Shown here: positions 8,273 through 17,323 of the stretch, one piece after another
Position numbering within the stretch: position 1 is the stretch's first letter
How the letters are laid out: each line of letters starts with the position of its first letter
NCBI GenBank assembly: GCA_963833195.1
Contig: CAWHXF010000027.1
Location: forward strand, 124,001-188,000
From: Granulosicoccus sp963833195
Lineage (GTDB): Bacteria; Pseudomonadota; Gammaproteobacteria; Granulosicoccales; Granulosicoccaceae
Direction: 5' to 3'
Length of the DNA: 64,000 bases
Made by a program: the position numbers and the translations under genes
The notes under the pieces: generated by a model
Seen by the model: only the letters and a program-made list of their open reading frames with translations
What the model was told of the DNA's origin: nothing
Databases searched by the model: none

Positions 8273-9297
8273 CGCCGAGCGAGAAGTCGGGCGTAGAGCC
8301 GCTCGTGATCGGTGGCCATGCGCTCGCTGGTGAACCGTTCCTCGAAGCGCTCGCGCACGCGATGACGGTCGAGCTCGCAGGCCGCACGCAGGGCGCGCAC
8401 GGCCGCGTCGTGGTCGTCCACGACGAAACCGGTGACGCCCTCGTCCACGACCTCGGCGGCGCTGCCGTTCCTCCACGCCACCACCGGCGTGCCGCACGCC
8501 ATGGCCTCGATCATCACGAGGCCGAACGGCTCCGGCCAGTCGATCGGGAACAGCAGGGCGCGCGCCGAGCCGAGAAAGCGCTGCTTGTCGGTCTCGGCCA
8601 CCGGGCCGACGTAGCGCGCGTACGTGCCGAGCGCCGGGGCGACGCGCTCGTCGAAGTAGGTCGGATTGCCGGCATCGCGGTCTCCGCCGAGCTGCACGGC
8701 CAGGCCTGCATCGCGTGCGATCGCGATAGCGCGGTCCGGGCGCTTCTGGTCGGTCATGCGGCCGAGAAAGCAGCAGTGATCCGACGGATGCGCATCGAGC
8801 GCGTAGCGCGACGCGGCGATGCCGTGCGGCGCGATGCCCAGCAGGTTGGCCTGCGGAACCGAGGCGGCCTGCGAGCGCGACAGCGCGATCACGTTCAGCC
8901 CGGTGAAGTGCTCGAACAGACGCTGGCGATCCGCCTGGTCGGTACGCCAGTGCACGGTCGCGACCAGCTTGTCGCCGAGGTGGCGGAGCGTGGCCGCGTG
9001 ATGGAACTCGGTGTGGCAGTGCACGATGTCGAAGTCGGCCGCCATCGTCGCCGCCCGGTCCAGCATGATCGCCTCGCGCACGGCGAGCAGCGAGCGCGGC
9101 GAGTCCGGATCGTCGAGTTGCGCGGGACCCATGTCGACGAGTCGAGCCGCGCTCGCCGAGCCCGACGAGGCGAAGAGCGTGACCTCGTGCCCGCGCGCCG
9201 CAAGCGCGTCGACCAGATCGTGCACGACCCGCTCGGTGCCACCGACGACGGGCGGAGGCACGGGGGCGACGAGGGGGGCGAGCTGGGCGATGCGCAT
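8269..9297 (-). CDS. Glycosyltransferase family 4
   Basis: Cytoplasmic GT-B enzyme of 342 residues that transfers a sugar from a nucleotide donor. The N-terminal glycine loop is VVGGTERVVHDLVDALAARG (about 17-36), and the C-terminal donor site carries EPFGLVMIEAMACGTPVVA with the retaining-GT4 E-x7-E pattern. I chose ATG 9297 (MRIAQLAPL) because the first beta strand starts there; a longer frame extends 28 codons upstream into non-homologous sequence. It is divergent from the sucrose-phosphate-synthase-like gene across a 130-base gap that must hold both promoters. Confidence 0.85.
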   Translation of the reverse strand: MRIAQLAPLVAPVPPPVVGGTERVVHDLVDALAARGHEVTLFASSGSASAARLVDMGPAQLDDPDSPRSLLAVREAIMLDRAATMAADFDIVHCHTEFHHAATLRHLGDKLVATVHWRTDQADRQRLFEHFTGLNVIALSRSQAASVPQANLLGIAPHGIAASRYALDAHPSDHCCFLGRMTDQKRPDRAIAIARDAGLAVQLGGDRDAGNPTYFDERVAPALGTYARYVGPVAETDKQRFLGSARALLFPIDWPEPFGLVMIEAMACGTPVVAWRNGSAAEVVDEGVTGFVVDDHDAAVRALRAACELDRHRVRERFEERFTSERMATDHERLYARLLARR

Positions 9298-9427
9298 CCG
9301 GGCAACGCTGACAGAAGCGAGCGCCGCGCCCGTCGGGAGCGGTTCACGCCGGCCACGATTTACGCGCTCGGGGCGAACCATTTTCCGATGCGCGCTCGCG
9401 CGCTCGCGCTACGCCCACGATCCGGGC

Positions 9428-11479
9428 ATGTTCATAATGCACATCGCCCTGCAGGGCTGCCTGCGGGCCGGCCAAGTCGACTACGGCATCACCCCCGACA
9501 CGGGCGGGCACATCAAGTACCTGCTGGAGCTCGTGGCCGCGCTCGAGGCCGAGGGCACGGCGGACCGCCAGGAGATCGTCGTGCGCCGTTTCGACGATGC
9601 CTCGCTCGGCGCGGACTACGCGCACGCCCGCTCGCCCGTCTCCGAGCGTTGTCGCATCGTGCGGCTGCGCGGACGAACCGACGCGTACGTGTCGAAGGAG
9701 GACATGGCGGACGAGCTATCCGTCCTGGCCGATGCGCTCGAATCCCACCTGCTCGGTCTCGAACGGCTGCCGGACATCATCCACGCTCATTACGCGGACG
9801 CCGGCGCGCTGGCCGACGAGATGCGCCTGCGGCTGGGCATTCCCTACCTGTTCACCGCGCATTCGCTCGGACGCTCCAAGCCCGGAGATGCGCGCGATCC
9901 GCGATTGCGCCGCCGAGTGCGGCTGGAAGAGCGTGCCATCGGTGGGGCGGAGCGCGTCATCGCGAGCTCCATCGACGAAGCCGAGCTCCAGTATCGCGCC
10001 TACGCGGCCGCCGCTCCATCGAAGATCCGCGTGGTGTCGCCGGGTTGCGACCTCGCCGCCTTCGGCGCGCACGCGTGCATGCGAGGGCCCGCCCTTCGAG
10101 CCACGCTCGCCGGGCTCGCCGACCCCGCGAAGCCCGTCGTGCTCGCACTCGCCCGACCCGTCGCGCGCAAGAATCTCGCGACGCTCGTGCACGCCTACGC
10201 CGGCAGCGAGAAGCTGCGCGAGACGTCGAACCTCGTCGTGTATGCCGGCAACCAGGGACTGGACGAGCTCGTCGATCCGGAGGCGAGAGCGATCCTCGCC
10301 GAGCTGCACGGCCTCGTGCGCCAGCACCGGCTCGAGGGCCGCGCGGTGCTGCCCGGCCGTCACTCGACCGACGAGGTGCCCGGCATCTACCGGTTCGCGG
10401 TCGAGCGCGGAGGCGTGTTCGTCAACTGTGCGCTGAGCGAGCCGTTCGGGCTGACGCTGCTCGAAGCGGCGGCGTCGGGGCTGCCGGTAGTCGCCACGCG
10501 GCACGGCGGTCCGTCGGACATCGTCGGCAAGGCACGCAACGGCCACCTCGTCGACCCGACCTGCACGCGCTCCATCGCGGCGGCGATCGAATCGCTGGTC
10601 TGCCGTCCGGACGAGTGGGCGCAGGCCTCCGCGCGCGGACGTGCCGCGGCGGCGCGGTACTCCTGGGCGCGGCACGCGACGTCGTACGCGCGCGACGTGC
10701 GCGCACTGATCTCGCCGCCGGCCTCGCGAGCGATGCCACGGTGGAGGGATCTTCTCGTGTGCGACATCGACGAGACGCTCACGGGCTGCGCGAACGGTCT
10801 GGCGGCGCTGCGCGAATGGCTCGTGCGGCATCCGCGCACGGGCTTCGCCATCGCCACCGGCCGCAGCCTGCACAGCGCACTCGACGTCATCGAGGAGTGG
10901 CGAATCCCCGCGCCGAGCGTACTCATCACCTCGGTGGGCGCCGAGATCTATCACGCGCGCGACGGCTCGCTCGCACGGCTCGAGGCCGACCCCGACTGGC
11001 CCGGGCTGGTCGCGCGAACGTGGCCCCGCACCGCAGTCGTGCGCACCCTCGCAGCGCTCGACTGGCTGGAGCCGCAGGGCGCGCGCGAGCAGCGCCCGCA
11101 CAAGCTCGCCTACTTTCTCGACGTACCCTCGCGCGTGCCGCAGGTGCGCGCGGCCCTCGACCACGCGGGACTCGCCGCCGAGATCATCGCCTCGCACGGC
11201 CGCTACCTGGACGTGCTGCCGGCGGCGGTGTCGAAGGGTCATGCGATCGCCCACCTCGCCGAGCGTCTGGGCGTGCCGATGTCGCGCGTGTACGCGGCCG
11301 GCGACTCCGGGAACGATCTGCACATGCTCAACATGGTCGGCCGCCCCATCGTGGTGGGCAACTGCTCCGACGGGCTCGCCGAGCGCGTCACTCATCCGGA
11401 CGCGTACTTCGCACGCAATCACCACGCGGGCGGCGTGCTGGAGGGGCTGACGAGGCGGCGTCCGACGAGCGCGGCGTGA
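9428..11479 (+). CDS. Sucrose-phosphate-synthase-like glycosyltransferase fused to HAD phosphatase
   Basis: A 683-residue two-domain enzyme. Residues 1-430 are a GT-B glycosyltransferase of the sucrose-phosphate synthase type: DTGGHIKYLLEL near the start, HAHYADAG (119-126), TAHSLGRSK (143-151), and SEPFGLTLLEAAASGLP (337-353) at the donor site. Residues 440-683 are a HAD phosphatase with DIDET (446-450), K603 and GDSGND (625-630). In plants and cyanobacteria the same pair makes sucrose-6-phosphate and dephosphorylates it. Mannosylfructose synthesis is an alternative. The product would be a compatible solute or glycan precursor (inference). Start ATG 9428 is used; ATG 9437 is also possible. 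Its stop overlaps the next gene. Confidence 0.8.
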   Translation: MFIMHIALQGCLRAGQVDYGITPDTGGHIKYLLELVAALEAEGTADRQEIVVRRFDDASLGADYAHARSPVSERCRIVRLRGRTDAYVSKEDMADELSVLADALESHLLGLERLPDIIHAHYADAGALADEMRLRLGIPYLFTAHSLGRSKPGDARDPRLRRRVRLEERAIGGAERVIASSIDEAELQYRAYAAAAPSKIRVVSPGCDLAAFGAHACMRGPALRATLAGLADPAKPVVLALARPVARKNLATLVHAYAGSEKLRETSNLVVYAGNQGLDELVDPEARAILAELHGLVRQHRLEGRAVLPGRHSTDEVPGIYRFAVERGGVFVNCALSEPFGLTLLEAAASGLPVVATRHGGPSDIVGKARNGHLVDPTCTRSIAAAIESLVCRPDEWAQASARGRAAAARYSWARHATSYARDVRALISPPASRAMPRWRDLLVCDIDETLTGCANGLAALREWLVRHPRTGFAIATGRSLHSALDVIEEWRIPAPSVLITSVGAEIYHARDGSLARLEADPDWPGLVARTWPRTAVVRTLAALDWLEPQGAREQRPHKLAYFLDVPSRVPQVRAALDHAGLAAEIIASHGRYLDVLPAAVSKGHAIAHLAERLGVPMSRVYAAGDSGNDLHMLNMVGRPIVVGNCSDGLAERVTHPDAYFARNHHAGGVLEGLTRRRPTSAA

Positions 11480-12330
11480 GCGACGGCGTCAGCGTATGCA
11501 CGTTGGTGCGCGGTCGGCGCGCGCACCTCGAGTCGCAGCTTCGCGGTCTGAGCCGCCAGACGCGTCCGCCCGCGGAGCTCGTCATCGGCTACGCGCAACC
11601 GGCACCGTTCGCCGATCTGCCGGAGGTGCCGTTTCCGGTGCGTCGGATCATGGTGGACGGAAACGCCTTGCCCTACGGAGCCGCCCGCAACGCGTGCGCC
11701 GCGGTGGCCACGGGGTCGGTGCTGGCGTTCGTCGACGTCGACTGCACTCCCGGACCGGCGCTCGTGGCCGAACTCGCCGCCACCGCGGCCGGAAGGTGTC
11801 GCATGGCGCAGGTGCGCTACCTCGCCGGGGACGACCCGGACCCGGGCGACGACTTCGAACGCGCATGGCGCGTCGCCGCGAGCCATCCGGCGCGTCGCTT
11901 CGGCGAGCGCGGAACGCACGTGCTAGAGGACCCGGGCGAGTTCTGGAGCACCGCGTTCGCCCTGTCGCGCACGGACTGGGAGGGCGCGGGCGGCTTCGAC
12001 GAAGGCTACGTCGGTTACGGCGGGGAGGACACCGACTTCGGTCGTGCGCTGGCCGCGGCCGGCATCGAGCTCGAGTGGTGTGCGGAGGCGCGCGCGCTGC
12101 ATCGCTGGCACGCGGTGCAGGTGCCGCCGCTGGATGCGCTGCACTCGATCGTCGTGAACGCGCGCCGATTCCGCGCCAAGCACGGCGTGTGGTGCATGGA
12201 CTACTGGCTCGGTCAGTTCGAGGCGGGAGGGTGGATCGGTCGCGGGCCGGACGGACTGGAGATCCTGCGCGAACCCTCAGCCGAGGAACGCGAGCTCGCG
12301 CGGCAACCCCCGAGCGTCCGCTTCAGCTGA
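11476..12330 (+). CDS. Glycosyltransferase family 2 with Glyco_transf_7C-type end
   Basis: A 284-residue GT-A enzyme. The start is GTG 11476, overlapping the previous stop (GTGA). Features are an N-terminal strand VSVCTLVRG, the acceptor-loop segment LPYGAARNACAAV, and the DxD-type VDVDC around residue 83. A C-terminal GGFDEGYVGYGGEDTDFG has the conserved GGxxE..GWG/GED pattern of galactosyltransferase-type C-terminal domains. Translational coupling to the sucrose-phosphate-synthase-like gene suggests that both act on the same product. The 3' end overlaps the convergent MurG-like gene by 54 bases. Confidence 0.8.
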   Translation: MSDGVSVCTLVRGRRAHLESQLRGLSRQTRPPAELVIGYAQPAPFADLPEVPFPVRRIMVDGNALPYGAARNACAAVATGSVLAFVDVDCTPGPALVAELAATAAGRCRMAQVRYLAGDDPDPGDDFERAWRVAASHPARRFGERGTHVLEDPGEFWSTAFALSRTDWEGAGGFDEGYVGYGGEDTDFGRALAAAGIELEWCAEARALHRWHAVQVPPLDALHSIVVNARRFRAKHGVWCMDYWLGQFEAGGWIGRGPDGLEILREPSAEERELARQPPSVRFS

Positions 12331-13440
12331 CATCCGTTCGCCGTCCCACAGCCGCGCGTCCAGAGCGACGAGGTGATCGGCAATGGCTCGAGCCGCCTGC
12401 GGTTCGAACAGCGACGCGAGTGCGTCGGAACCGAGTGCCTTCGTGCGCTCGAGCGCATCGTTCCACTGCGCCCAGCTCGCGGGCCACGCATCGAGCACGT
12501 GCGCCGCTCCGAGCCGACCCAGTTGCGCGGCCTTGACCCGCTGTTCGTCGTAGTAGCGCCACTCCGGAATGCACAGGAACGGGCGTTTCGCGCGCGCGAT
12601 CTCGTGCACGGTGTTGTCGCCGGCCGAGGCGATGACGAGGTCCGCGGCCGCGAGGTACTCCATGGGCCGGTCCACCCAGCCGAGCCGCACGAGGTTCGGG
12701 AAATCGGTCTCGTGCCCCTCGACGTGCAGCGGCCCCAGCGTGAGCCACAGCGCGTCCTGTCGCGCGCGCGCACCCATCGTGAGCGAGGCGTAGTGCGCGC
12801 CCGTGCCGCCGCCGCCCGATACCACCACGATGATCTCGCGCTCGGGCGGCAGTCCCAGCGCGCGACGCGCGCGCTCGCGTTCGGGGACCGCATCGGTCGT
12901 GGTGCACAGCCCGCCGGAGTAGAACGTGCGCGTCCGCAGCCGCTCGGGGTAGTCGGGTTGCTCCAGGCGAGCATCGAACGGCGCGACCATCCCCGCGCTC
13001 GCCTCGTAGCCCGCGAGATGGCTCGCGTCGGCACGGTCTCCGTGCATTCGGACCGTCACCGCGGGCACCGAGCACAACCGCGCGAACACCGCCCATTCGG
13101 CCGAGACGTCGACGAAGAAGAGCCCGGGACGCGATTCGGCGAAGAAGCGCGCGAACGCCGCGGCGTTCTGCGTCATGGGCGCCGAACCCATGGGCACGCA
13201 ATGCAGGGCGTCGGGCGTGATCTGCTCGTGCAGCGCGCGCGTCGGGGAGGGGTGACCGATGCCGTTGTCGAGGCGCACGACGGTGAGGCGGTCATCCGCG
13301 AGCGCGATGAACGGTTCGGTGGCGACCGAGAAGACGGTCAGCGGGCGATCGTCCAGGCGCTCCACGATGGCCTTGATGCGCTCGATGTGCCCTCGGCCCT
13401 GATGGTGGACGAAGAAGCCGAAGGGGCGGGGACTGGACAT
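12277..13440 (-). CDS. MurG-like GT-B glycosyltransferase
   Basis: A 387-residue protein with an N-terminal HHQGRGHIERIKAI loop (GxGH motif of MurG / UDP-glycosyltransferases). A C-terminal GT28-like donor domain includes VVVSGGGGTGAHYA, LGWVDRPMEYLAAADLVI and SAGDNTVHEIARAKRPFLC. No membrane helix is seen. ATG 13440 is chosen because MSSPRPFGFFVHHQGRGH starts at the family's first strand. The last 54 bases lie inside the convergent GT2 gene, so both C-terminal tails are read from the same DNA. It completes a set of five sugar-transfer genes in 6 kb. Confidence 0.75.
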   Translation of the reverse strand: MSSPRPFGFFVHHQGRGHIERIKAIVERLDDRPLTVFSVATEPFIALADDRLTVVRLDNGIGHPSPTRALHEQITPDALHCVPMGSAPMTQNAAAFARFFAESRPGLFFVDVSAEWAVFARLCSVPAVTVRMHGDRADASHLAGYEASAGMVAPFDARLEQPDYPERLRTRTFYSGGLCTTTDAVPERERARRALGLPPEREIIVVVSGGGGTGAHYASLTMGARARQDALWLTLGPLHVEGHETDFPNLVRLGWVDRPMEYLAAADLVIASAGDNTVHEIARAKRPFLCIPEWRYYDEQRVKAAQLGRLGAAHVLDAWPASWAQWNDALERTKALGSDALASLFEPQAARAIADHLVALDARLWDGERMSAEADARGLPRELAFLG

Positions 13441-13637
13441 GGCGCGGGACGGTCGATGGGACGGCATTCGCGTCCGATGCCCGACCTTGCCCCGACCTCG
13501 AGGTGAGCCGGCGCCCGTGCGCGGTATTTGCGTCGCCCGGGCGAGCCGTCGGCAAGCCTTTCTCGCGGTGTGCCGCACCGCCCGGAGGAGGCGCTAATCG
13601 ATCACTTTTCCGCCAACAAGGGCCAGTTTAAGGCTAC

Positions 13638-15983
13638 CTACGCCGGTCGTCTGGCGGGTTTTCCCTTGTGTTTCAGTCGCTTGCCGAGGTCCGACCCCGC
13701 AGCCCCCGCAGCCCCCGTCTCGCGCGGTGGCAACCCCGTGTGCTGCGTCAACACCTCCCCCTTGCGCGGCGTCCCGTTCTTCTTGCGCGGGCTCTTGTAG
13801 GCGCCCGCGCGCGGCTGGTGCGTCGGCACGAGATGGCGCTCGCCGTTGCCGATCAGGTCCGCGCGGCCCATGTCGCGCAGCGCGTCCCTGAGCAGCGGCC
13901 AGTTCTCGGGGTCGTGCCAGCGCAGGAAGGCCTTGTGCAGCGTGCGCTGCCGGCCCTTCCTGATCACCGGCACCTCGACGCCGTCGTCGCGCACGCGTTG
14001 CAGGGGGTTCTTGCCGGTGTGGTACATCGCCGTGGCCGTGGCCATGGGGGAGGGGTAGAAGCTCTGCACCTGGTCGGCGCGGAAGCCCTTGCGCTTCAAC
14101 CACAGCGCGAGGTTCATCATGTCCTCGTCGGTCGTGCCCGGGTGCGCGGCGATGAAGTAGGGGATCAGGAACTGCTTCTTGCCGGCCTTCTTCGTGAAGC
14201 GTTCGAACATCTCCGCGAAGCGGTCGTAGCTGCCGATGCCGGGCTTCATCATGTGATCGAGCGGGCCGCGCTCGGTGTGCTCGGGCGCGATCTTCAGGTA
14301 GCCCCCGACGTGGTGCGTGACGAGCTCCTCGACGTACTCCGGGGACTCGACCGCGAGGTCGTAGCGCAGCCCCGAGGCGATCAGCACCTTCTTGACGCCG
14401 GGCAGCGTGCGCGCGCGCTTGTAGAGCTTGATGAGCGACGAGTGGTCGGTGTCGAGATTCGAGCAGATGCCGGGGTACACGCACGAGGGCAGCCGGCAAT
14501 TGCGCTCGATCTCCTTCGACTTGCACGCCAGGCGATACATGTTCGCCGTCGGCCCGCCGAGGTCCGACACCACGCCCGTGAAGCCAGGCACGGTGTCGCG
14601 CATGATCTCGATCTCCTTGATGATCGAGTCCTCCGAGCGGCTCTGGATCTGGCGACCCTCGTGCTCGGTGATGGAGCAGAAGGTGCAGCCGCCGAAGCAG
14701 CCGCGCATGATGTTCACGCTGAAGCGGATCATCTCGTACGCCGGAATGCGCCTGCCCGCATAGCTCGGGTGCGGCACGCGCGCGAACGGCTGGTCGAAGA
14801 CGTAGTCCATCTCCTCGGTGGTCAGCGGTATCGGCGGCGCGTTCAGCCACAGCTTGCGGCCGCCCTGGTTCTGCACGAGCGCGCGCGCGTTGCCGGGGTT
14901 CGTCTCCAGGTGCAGCACGCGGTTGGCGTGCGCGTACAGGACCCGGTCGTTCGCCACGACTTCGTAGGGCGGCAGCCGCAGCACGGTCCTCGCGCGCTTT
15001 TCCCGGGTCAGCGAACGCTTCTCCTCGGGCGACATGAAGCGCACCACGGCGGTGCCCGATGCGGGCGTTTCGGGCGAACAGGCGGGCGCCGCCGCCACCT
15101 CCGCCTCGCCGCCGAAGTCGCCGGCGTCCTCGTAGCCCGGCACGACGTAGGGATTCGTCGGCGTCTCCACGCGCCCGGGCTTGTCCACGCGCGTCGAGTC
15201 GATGACGGTCCAGTCGGCCGGGATGTCGTCGACGAAGTACGCGGTGCCGCGCAGGTCGGTGATATCGCCGATGGCATCCCCGGCACCGAGCCGGTGCGCG
15301 ATGTCGACGATGGCGCGCTCGCCGTTGCCGTAGACGAGCATGTCGGCCTTCGCGTCGGCGAGGATGGAGCGGCGCACCTTGTCCTGCCAGTAGTCGTAGT
15401 GCGCGATGCGGCGCAGGGAGGCCTCGATGCCGCCGAGCACGATCGGCACGTCGCGGTACGCCTCGCGGCAGCGCTGCGAGTACACGATGCTCGCGCGATC
15501 GGGACGCTGGCCGCCGATGTCGTCGGGCGAATAGGCGTCGTCGCGGCGGATCTTCCGGTCGGCCGTGTAGCGGTTGATCATCGAGTCCATGTTCCCGGCG
15601 GTGATGCCGAAGAACAGGTTCGGAGGCCCGAGCGCCTCGAACGCGCTCGTGTCCTGCCAGGCGGGCTGCGCGATGATGCCGACGCGGAAGCCGTGCGCCT
15701 CGAGCAGGCGTCCGACGATGGCCATGCCGAAGCTCGGGTGATCGACGTAGGCGTCGCCCGTCACCACGATGACGTCGCAGCTGTCCCAGCCGAGCGCGTC
15801 CATTTCGCCGCGCGACATGGGCAGCATCGGTGCGCGCCCGTAGCACTCGGCCCAGTAGGGCGGGTACTCGTCGAGCGGGCGGGCGGGGCGGCCGTCGAGG
15901 CCGTGCGGGCCGCGTTGCCGCGCGCGCGACGGGCGTGGCACGGTGATGGCGTCCGCGACGGGCCGCGGGCTCGGTTCGGTCAC
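13638..15983 (-). CDS. ygiQ: YgiQ family radical SAM protein
   Basis: A 781-residue radical-SAM protein whose reaction is not established. It is collinear with the E. coli family: PYWAECYGRAPMLPMSR, VTGDAYVDHPSFGMAI, ITAGNMDSMINRYT and GGIEASLRRIAHYDYW in the N-terminal half. The iron-sulfur motif is CFGGCTFC with Cys429, Cys433 and Cys436, followed by the C-terminal DUF3362-type region. GTG 15983 is taken as start because homology begins near DEYPPYWAE and no ATG precedes it; the site is weak. The last 25 residues are unusual: they are encoded by a dispersed repeat (13657-13708) and read as Gly-Ala-rich then basic. Confidence 0.9.
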   Translation of the reverse strand: MTEPSPRPVADAITVPRPSRARQRGPHGLDGRPARPLDEYPPYWAECYGRAPMLPMSRGEMDALGWDSCDVIVVTGDAYVDHPSFGMAIVGRLLEAHGFRVGIIAQPAWQDTSAFEALGPPNLFFGITAGNMDSMINRYTADRKIRRDDAYSPDDIGGQRPDRASIVYSQRCREAYRDVPIVLGGIEASLRRIAHYDYWQDKVRRSILADAKADMLVYGNGERAIVDIAHRLGAGDAIGDITDLRGTAYFVDDIPADWTVIDSTRVDKPGRVETPTNPYVVPGYEDAGDFGGEAEVAAAPACSPETPASGTAVVRFMSPEEKRSLTREKRARTVLRLPPYEVVANDRVLYAHANRVLHLETNPGNARALVQNQGGRKLWLNAPPIPLTTEEMDYVFDQPFARVPHPSYAGRRIPAYEMIRFSVNIMRGCFGGCTFCSITEHEGRQIQSRSEDSIIKEIEIMRDTVPGFTGVVSDLGGPTANMYRLACKSKEIERNCRLPSCVYPGICSNLDTDHSSLIKLYKRARTLPGVKKVLIASGLRYDLAVESPEYVEELVTHHVGGYLKIAPEHTERGPLDHMMKPGIGSYDRFAEMFERFTKKAGKKQFLIPYFIAAHPGTTDEDMMNLALWLKRKGFRADQVQSFYPSPMATATAMYHTGKNPLQRVRDDGVEVPVIRKGRQRTLHKAFLRWHDPENWPLLRDALRDMGRADLIGNGERHLVPTHQPRAGAYKSPRKKNGTPRKGEVLTQHTGLPPRETGAAGAAGSDLGKRLKHKGKPARRPA
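13657..13708 (-). repeat. Dispersed repeat, copy B, inside the 3' end of ygiQ
   Basis: On the minus strand this reads GGGGCTGCGGGGTCGGACCT, then CTGAAA and GGGAAAACC, matching copy A at 7521-7572. Here it is translated as the end of YgiQ (GAAGSDLGKRL...), so the repeat seems to have extended or replaced the original C-terminus. A further GGGGCTGC unit sits directly upstream of it on the minus strand. Confidence 0.55.
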
Positions 15984-16105
15984 GAAGTTATGGCCTCGGC
16001 ATGACACCGGCCGGTGCCGGGCGTCGTATGTTAACGGGTTGCCGGAACGGCACCCGAACCAGTTCCGGTGAACCCGCCGGGCCCGACCGGACTCCCACGG
16101 GAACG

Positions 16106-17323
16106 ATGAAGCCGATCTGGAAATTCGCAACGCCCGTGCTCGTGCTCGTGGCGGCCGGCATCGGCGCCCGCGCCATGCTCGCGAGCCCGCCCGAACCCGA
16201 GCGCCGGGAGCGGCCCGCGAACCTGCGGGCCGTCGAGGCGGTCAGGGTGGAGCCCGCCACGCACCCGGTCGTCATACGCGCCCGGGGCACCGTCAGACCC
16301 GCCGTGCGCACCACCCTCGTGCCCGAGGTCACGGGCCGCGTGGTGGAGCTGCACCCCGGGTTCGTCGTCGGCGGCGCGTTCGAGGCCGACGCCGTGCTGG
16401 TGCGCATCGATGCGCGCGACTACGAGATCGCCGTGACGGGCGCCGCGGCCAGCGTCGCGCAGGCCGCCGCGGCGCTCGCCGAGCAGCGCGCGCTGGCCGA
16501 GCAGGCGGCGGCCGACTGGCGCAGCCTCGGGCGCAGCGGCTCGCCTTCGGCGCTGACCTTGCGCGAGCCTCAGCTCGCCGCGGCCGAGGCGAACCTCGAG
16601 GCCGCGCGCGCCGAGCTCGATCGCGCGCGGCTGGATCTCGCGCGCACCCGGCTGGTCGCGCCCTACGCCGGCCGCACGCTGCAGCGCGACATCGACGCGG
16701 GAGAGTTCGTCTCGCGCGGCTCGCCGATCGGGGTCCTGCACGGCATCGAGTCGCTCGAGGTCGCGCTGCCGCTTGCGCGCGAGGCCCTCGGCTTCATCGA
16801 CGTCGAGGCGATAGGTGGCACGAGCGCGCCCGCGGTCGAGGTCCGGCTCGGCGACGGGGACGCGAACTGGGGCGGAGAGCTCGTGCGCGTCGAGGGCGTG
16901 GACGCCGCCACGCAGCAGACGAGCGTCGTCGCGCGCATCGAGCCCGTCGACGCGAACACCGGAGCGCCGCTGCGCGTCGGTTCGTTCGTCGAGGCGTCGA
17001 TTGCCGGAGCGCCGTTGACGGACGTGTACCCGCTGCCGCGCGCGGCGCTGCGCGAAGGGCGCGAGGTGCTCGTGTTCGACGAGGCCGACGGCACCGTGGG
17101 CCGCCGCGAGGTGGACGTCGTGCGCATCGACGCGGACGTCGCGGTGCTCGGCGGCGGGCTGTCTCCGGGCGAGGTCGTGGTGATCACCCCGCTGGCCACG
17201 GTCGCGGACGGCACGCCCGTGCGCGCGACGATCGACGGCGTCGCCCCGCCGCCCGAGCCCGCCGACGAGCCCTCCGAGGCGCGCGATGCCGCCGCCCCCG
17301 CGGCGGCCGGTGGAGCCGGCTGA
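16106..17323 (+). CDS. RND efflux periplasmic adaptor (membrane fusion protein)
   Basis: The 405-residue periplasmic subunit links an RND pump to an outer-membrane channel. It has one N-terminal membrane anchor (residues 5-25), then a lipoyl-like half (VRARGTVRPAVRTTLVPEV region), a long coiled-coil hairpin of Ala/Glu/Arg heptads at about 120-195, the second lipoyl half (ARTRLVAPYAGRTLQRDIDAG) and beta-barrel domains. The C-terminal 35 residues are Pro/Ala-rich. ATG 16106 is used; an upstream frame start at 16001 would add a non-homologous 35 residues. Its stop and the pump gene's start share one base. The exported substrate is unknown and no TolC-like gene is adjacent. Confidence 0.88.
   Translation: MKPIWKFATPVLVLVAAGIGARAMLASPPEPERRERPANLRAVEAVRVEPATHPVVIRARGTVRPAVRTTLVPEVTGRVVELHPGFVVGGAFEADAVLVRIDARDYEIAVTGAAASVAQAAAALAEQRALAEQAAADWRSLGRSGSPSALTLREPQLAAAEANLEAARAELDRARLDLARTRLVAPYAGRTLQRDIDAGEFVSRGSPIGVLHGIESLEVALPLAREALGFIDVEAIGGTSAPAVEVRLGDGDANWGGELVRVEGVDAATQQTSVVARIEPVDANTGAPLRVGSFVEASIAGAPLTDVYPLPRAALREGREVLVFDEADGTVGRREVDVVRIDADVAVLGGGLSPGEVVVITPLATVADGTPVRATIDGVAPPPEPADEPSEARDAAAPAAAGGAG

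Noticed and set aside
13528..13800. Plus-strand 90-codon frame in the gap before ygiQ
   Set aside because: Mostly antisense to the ygiQ 3' end and the repeat; no motif, no ribosome site.
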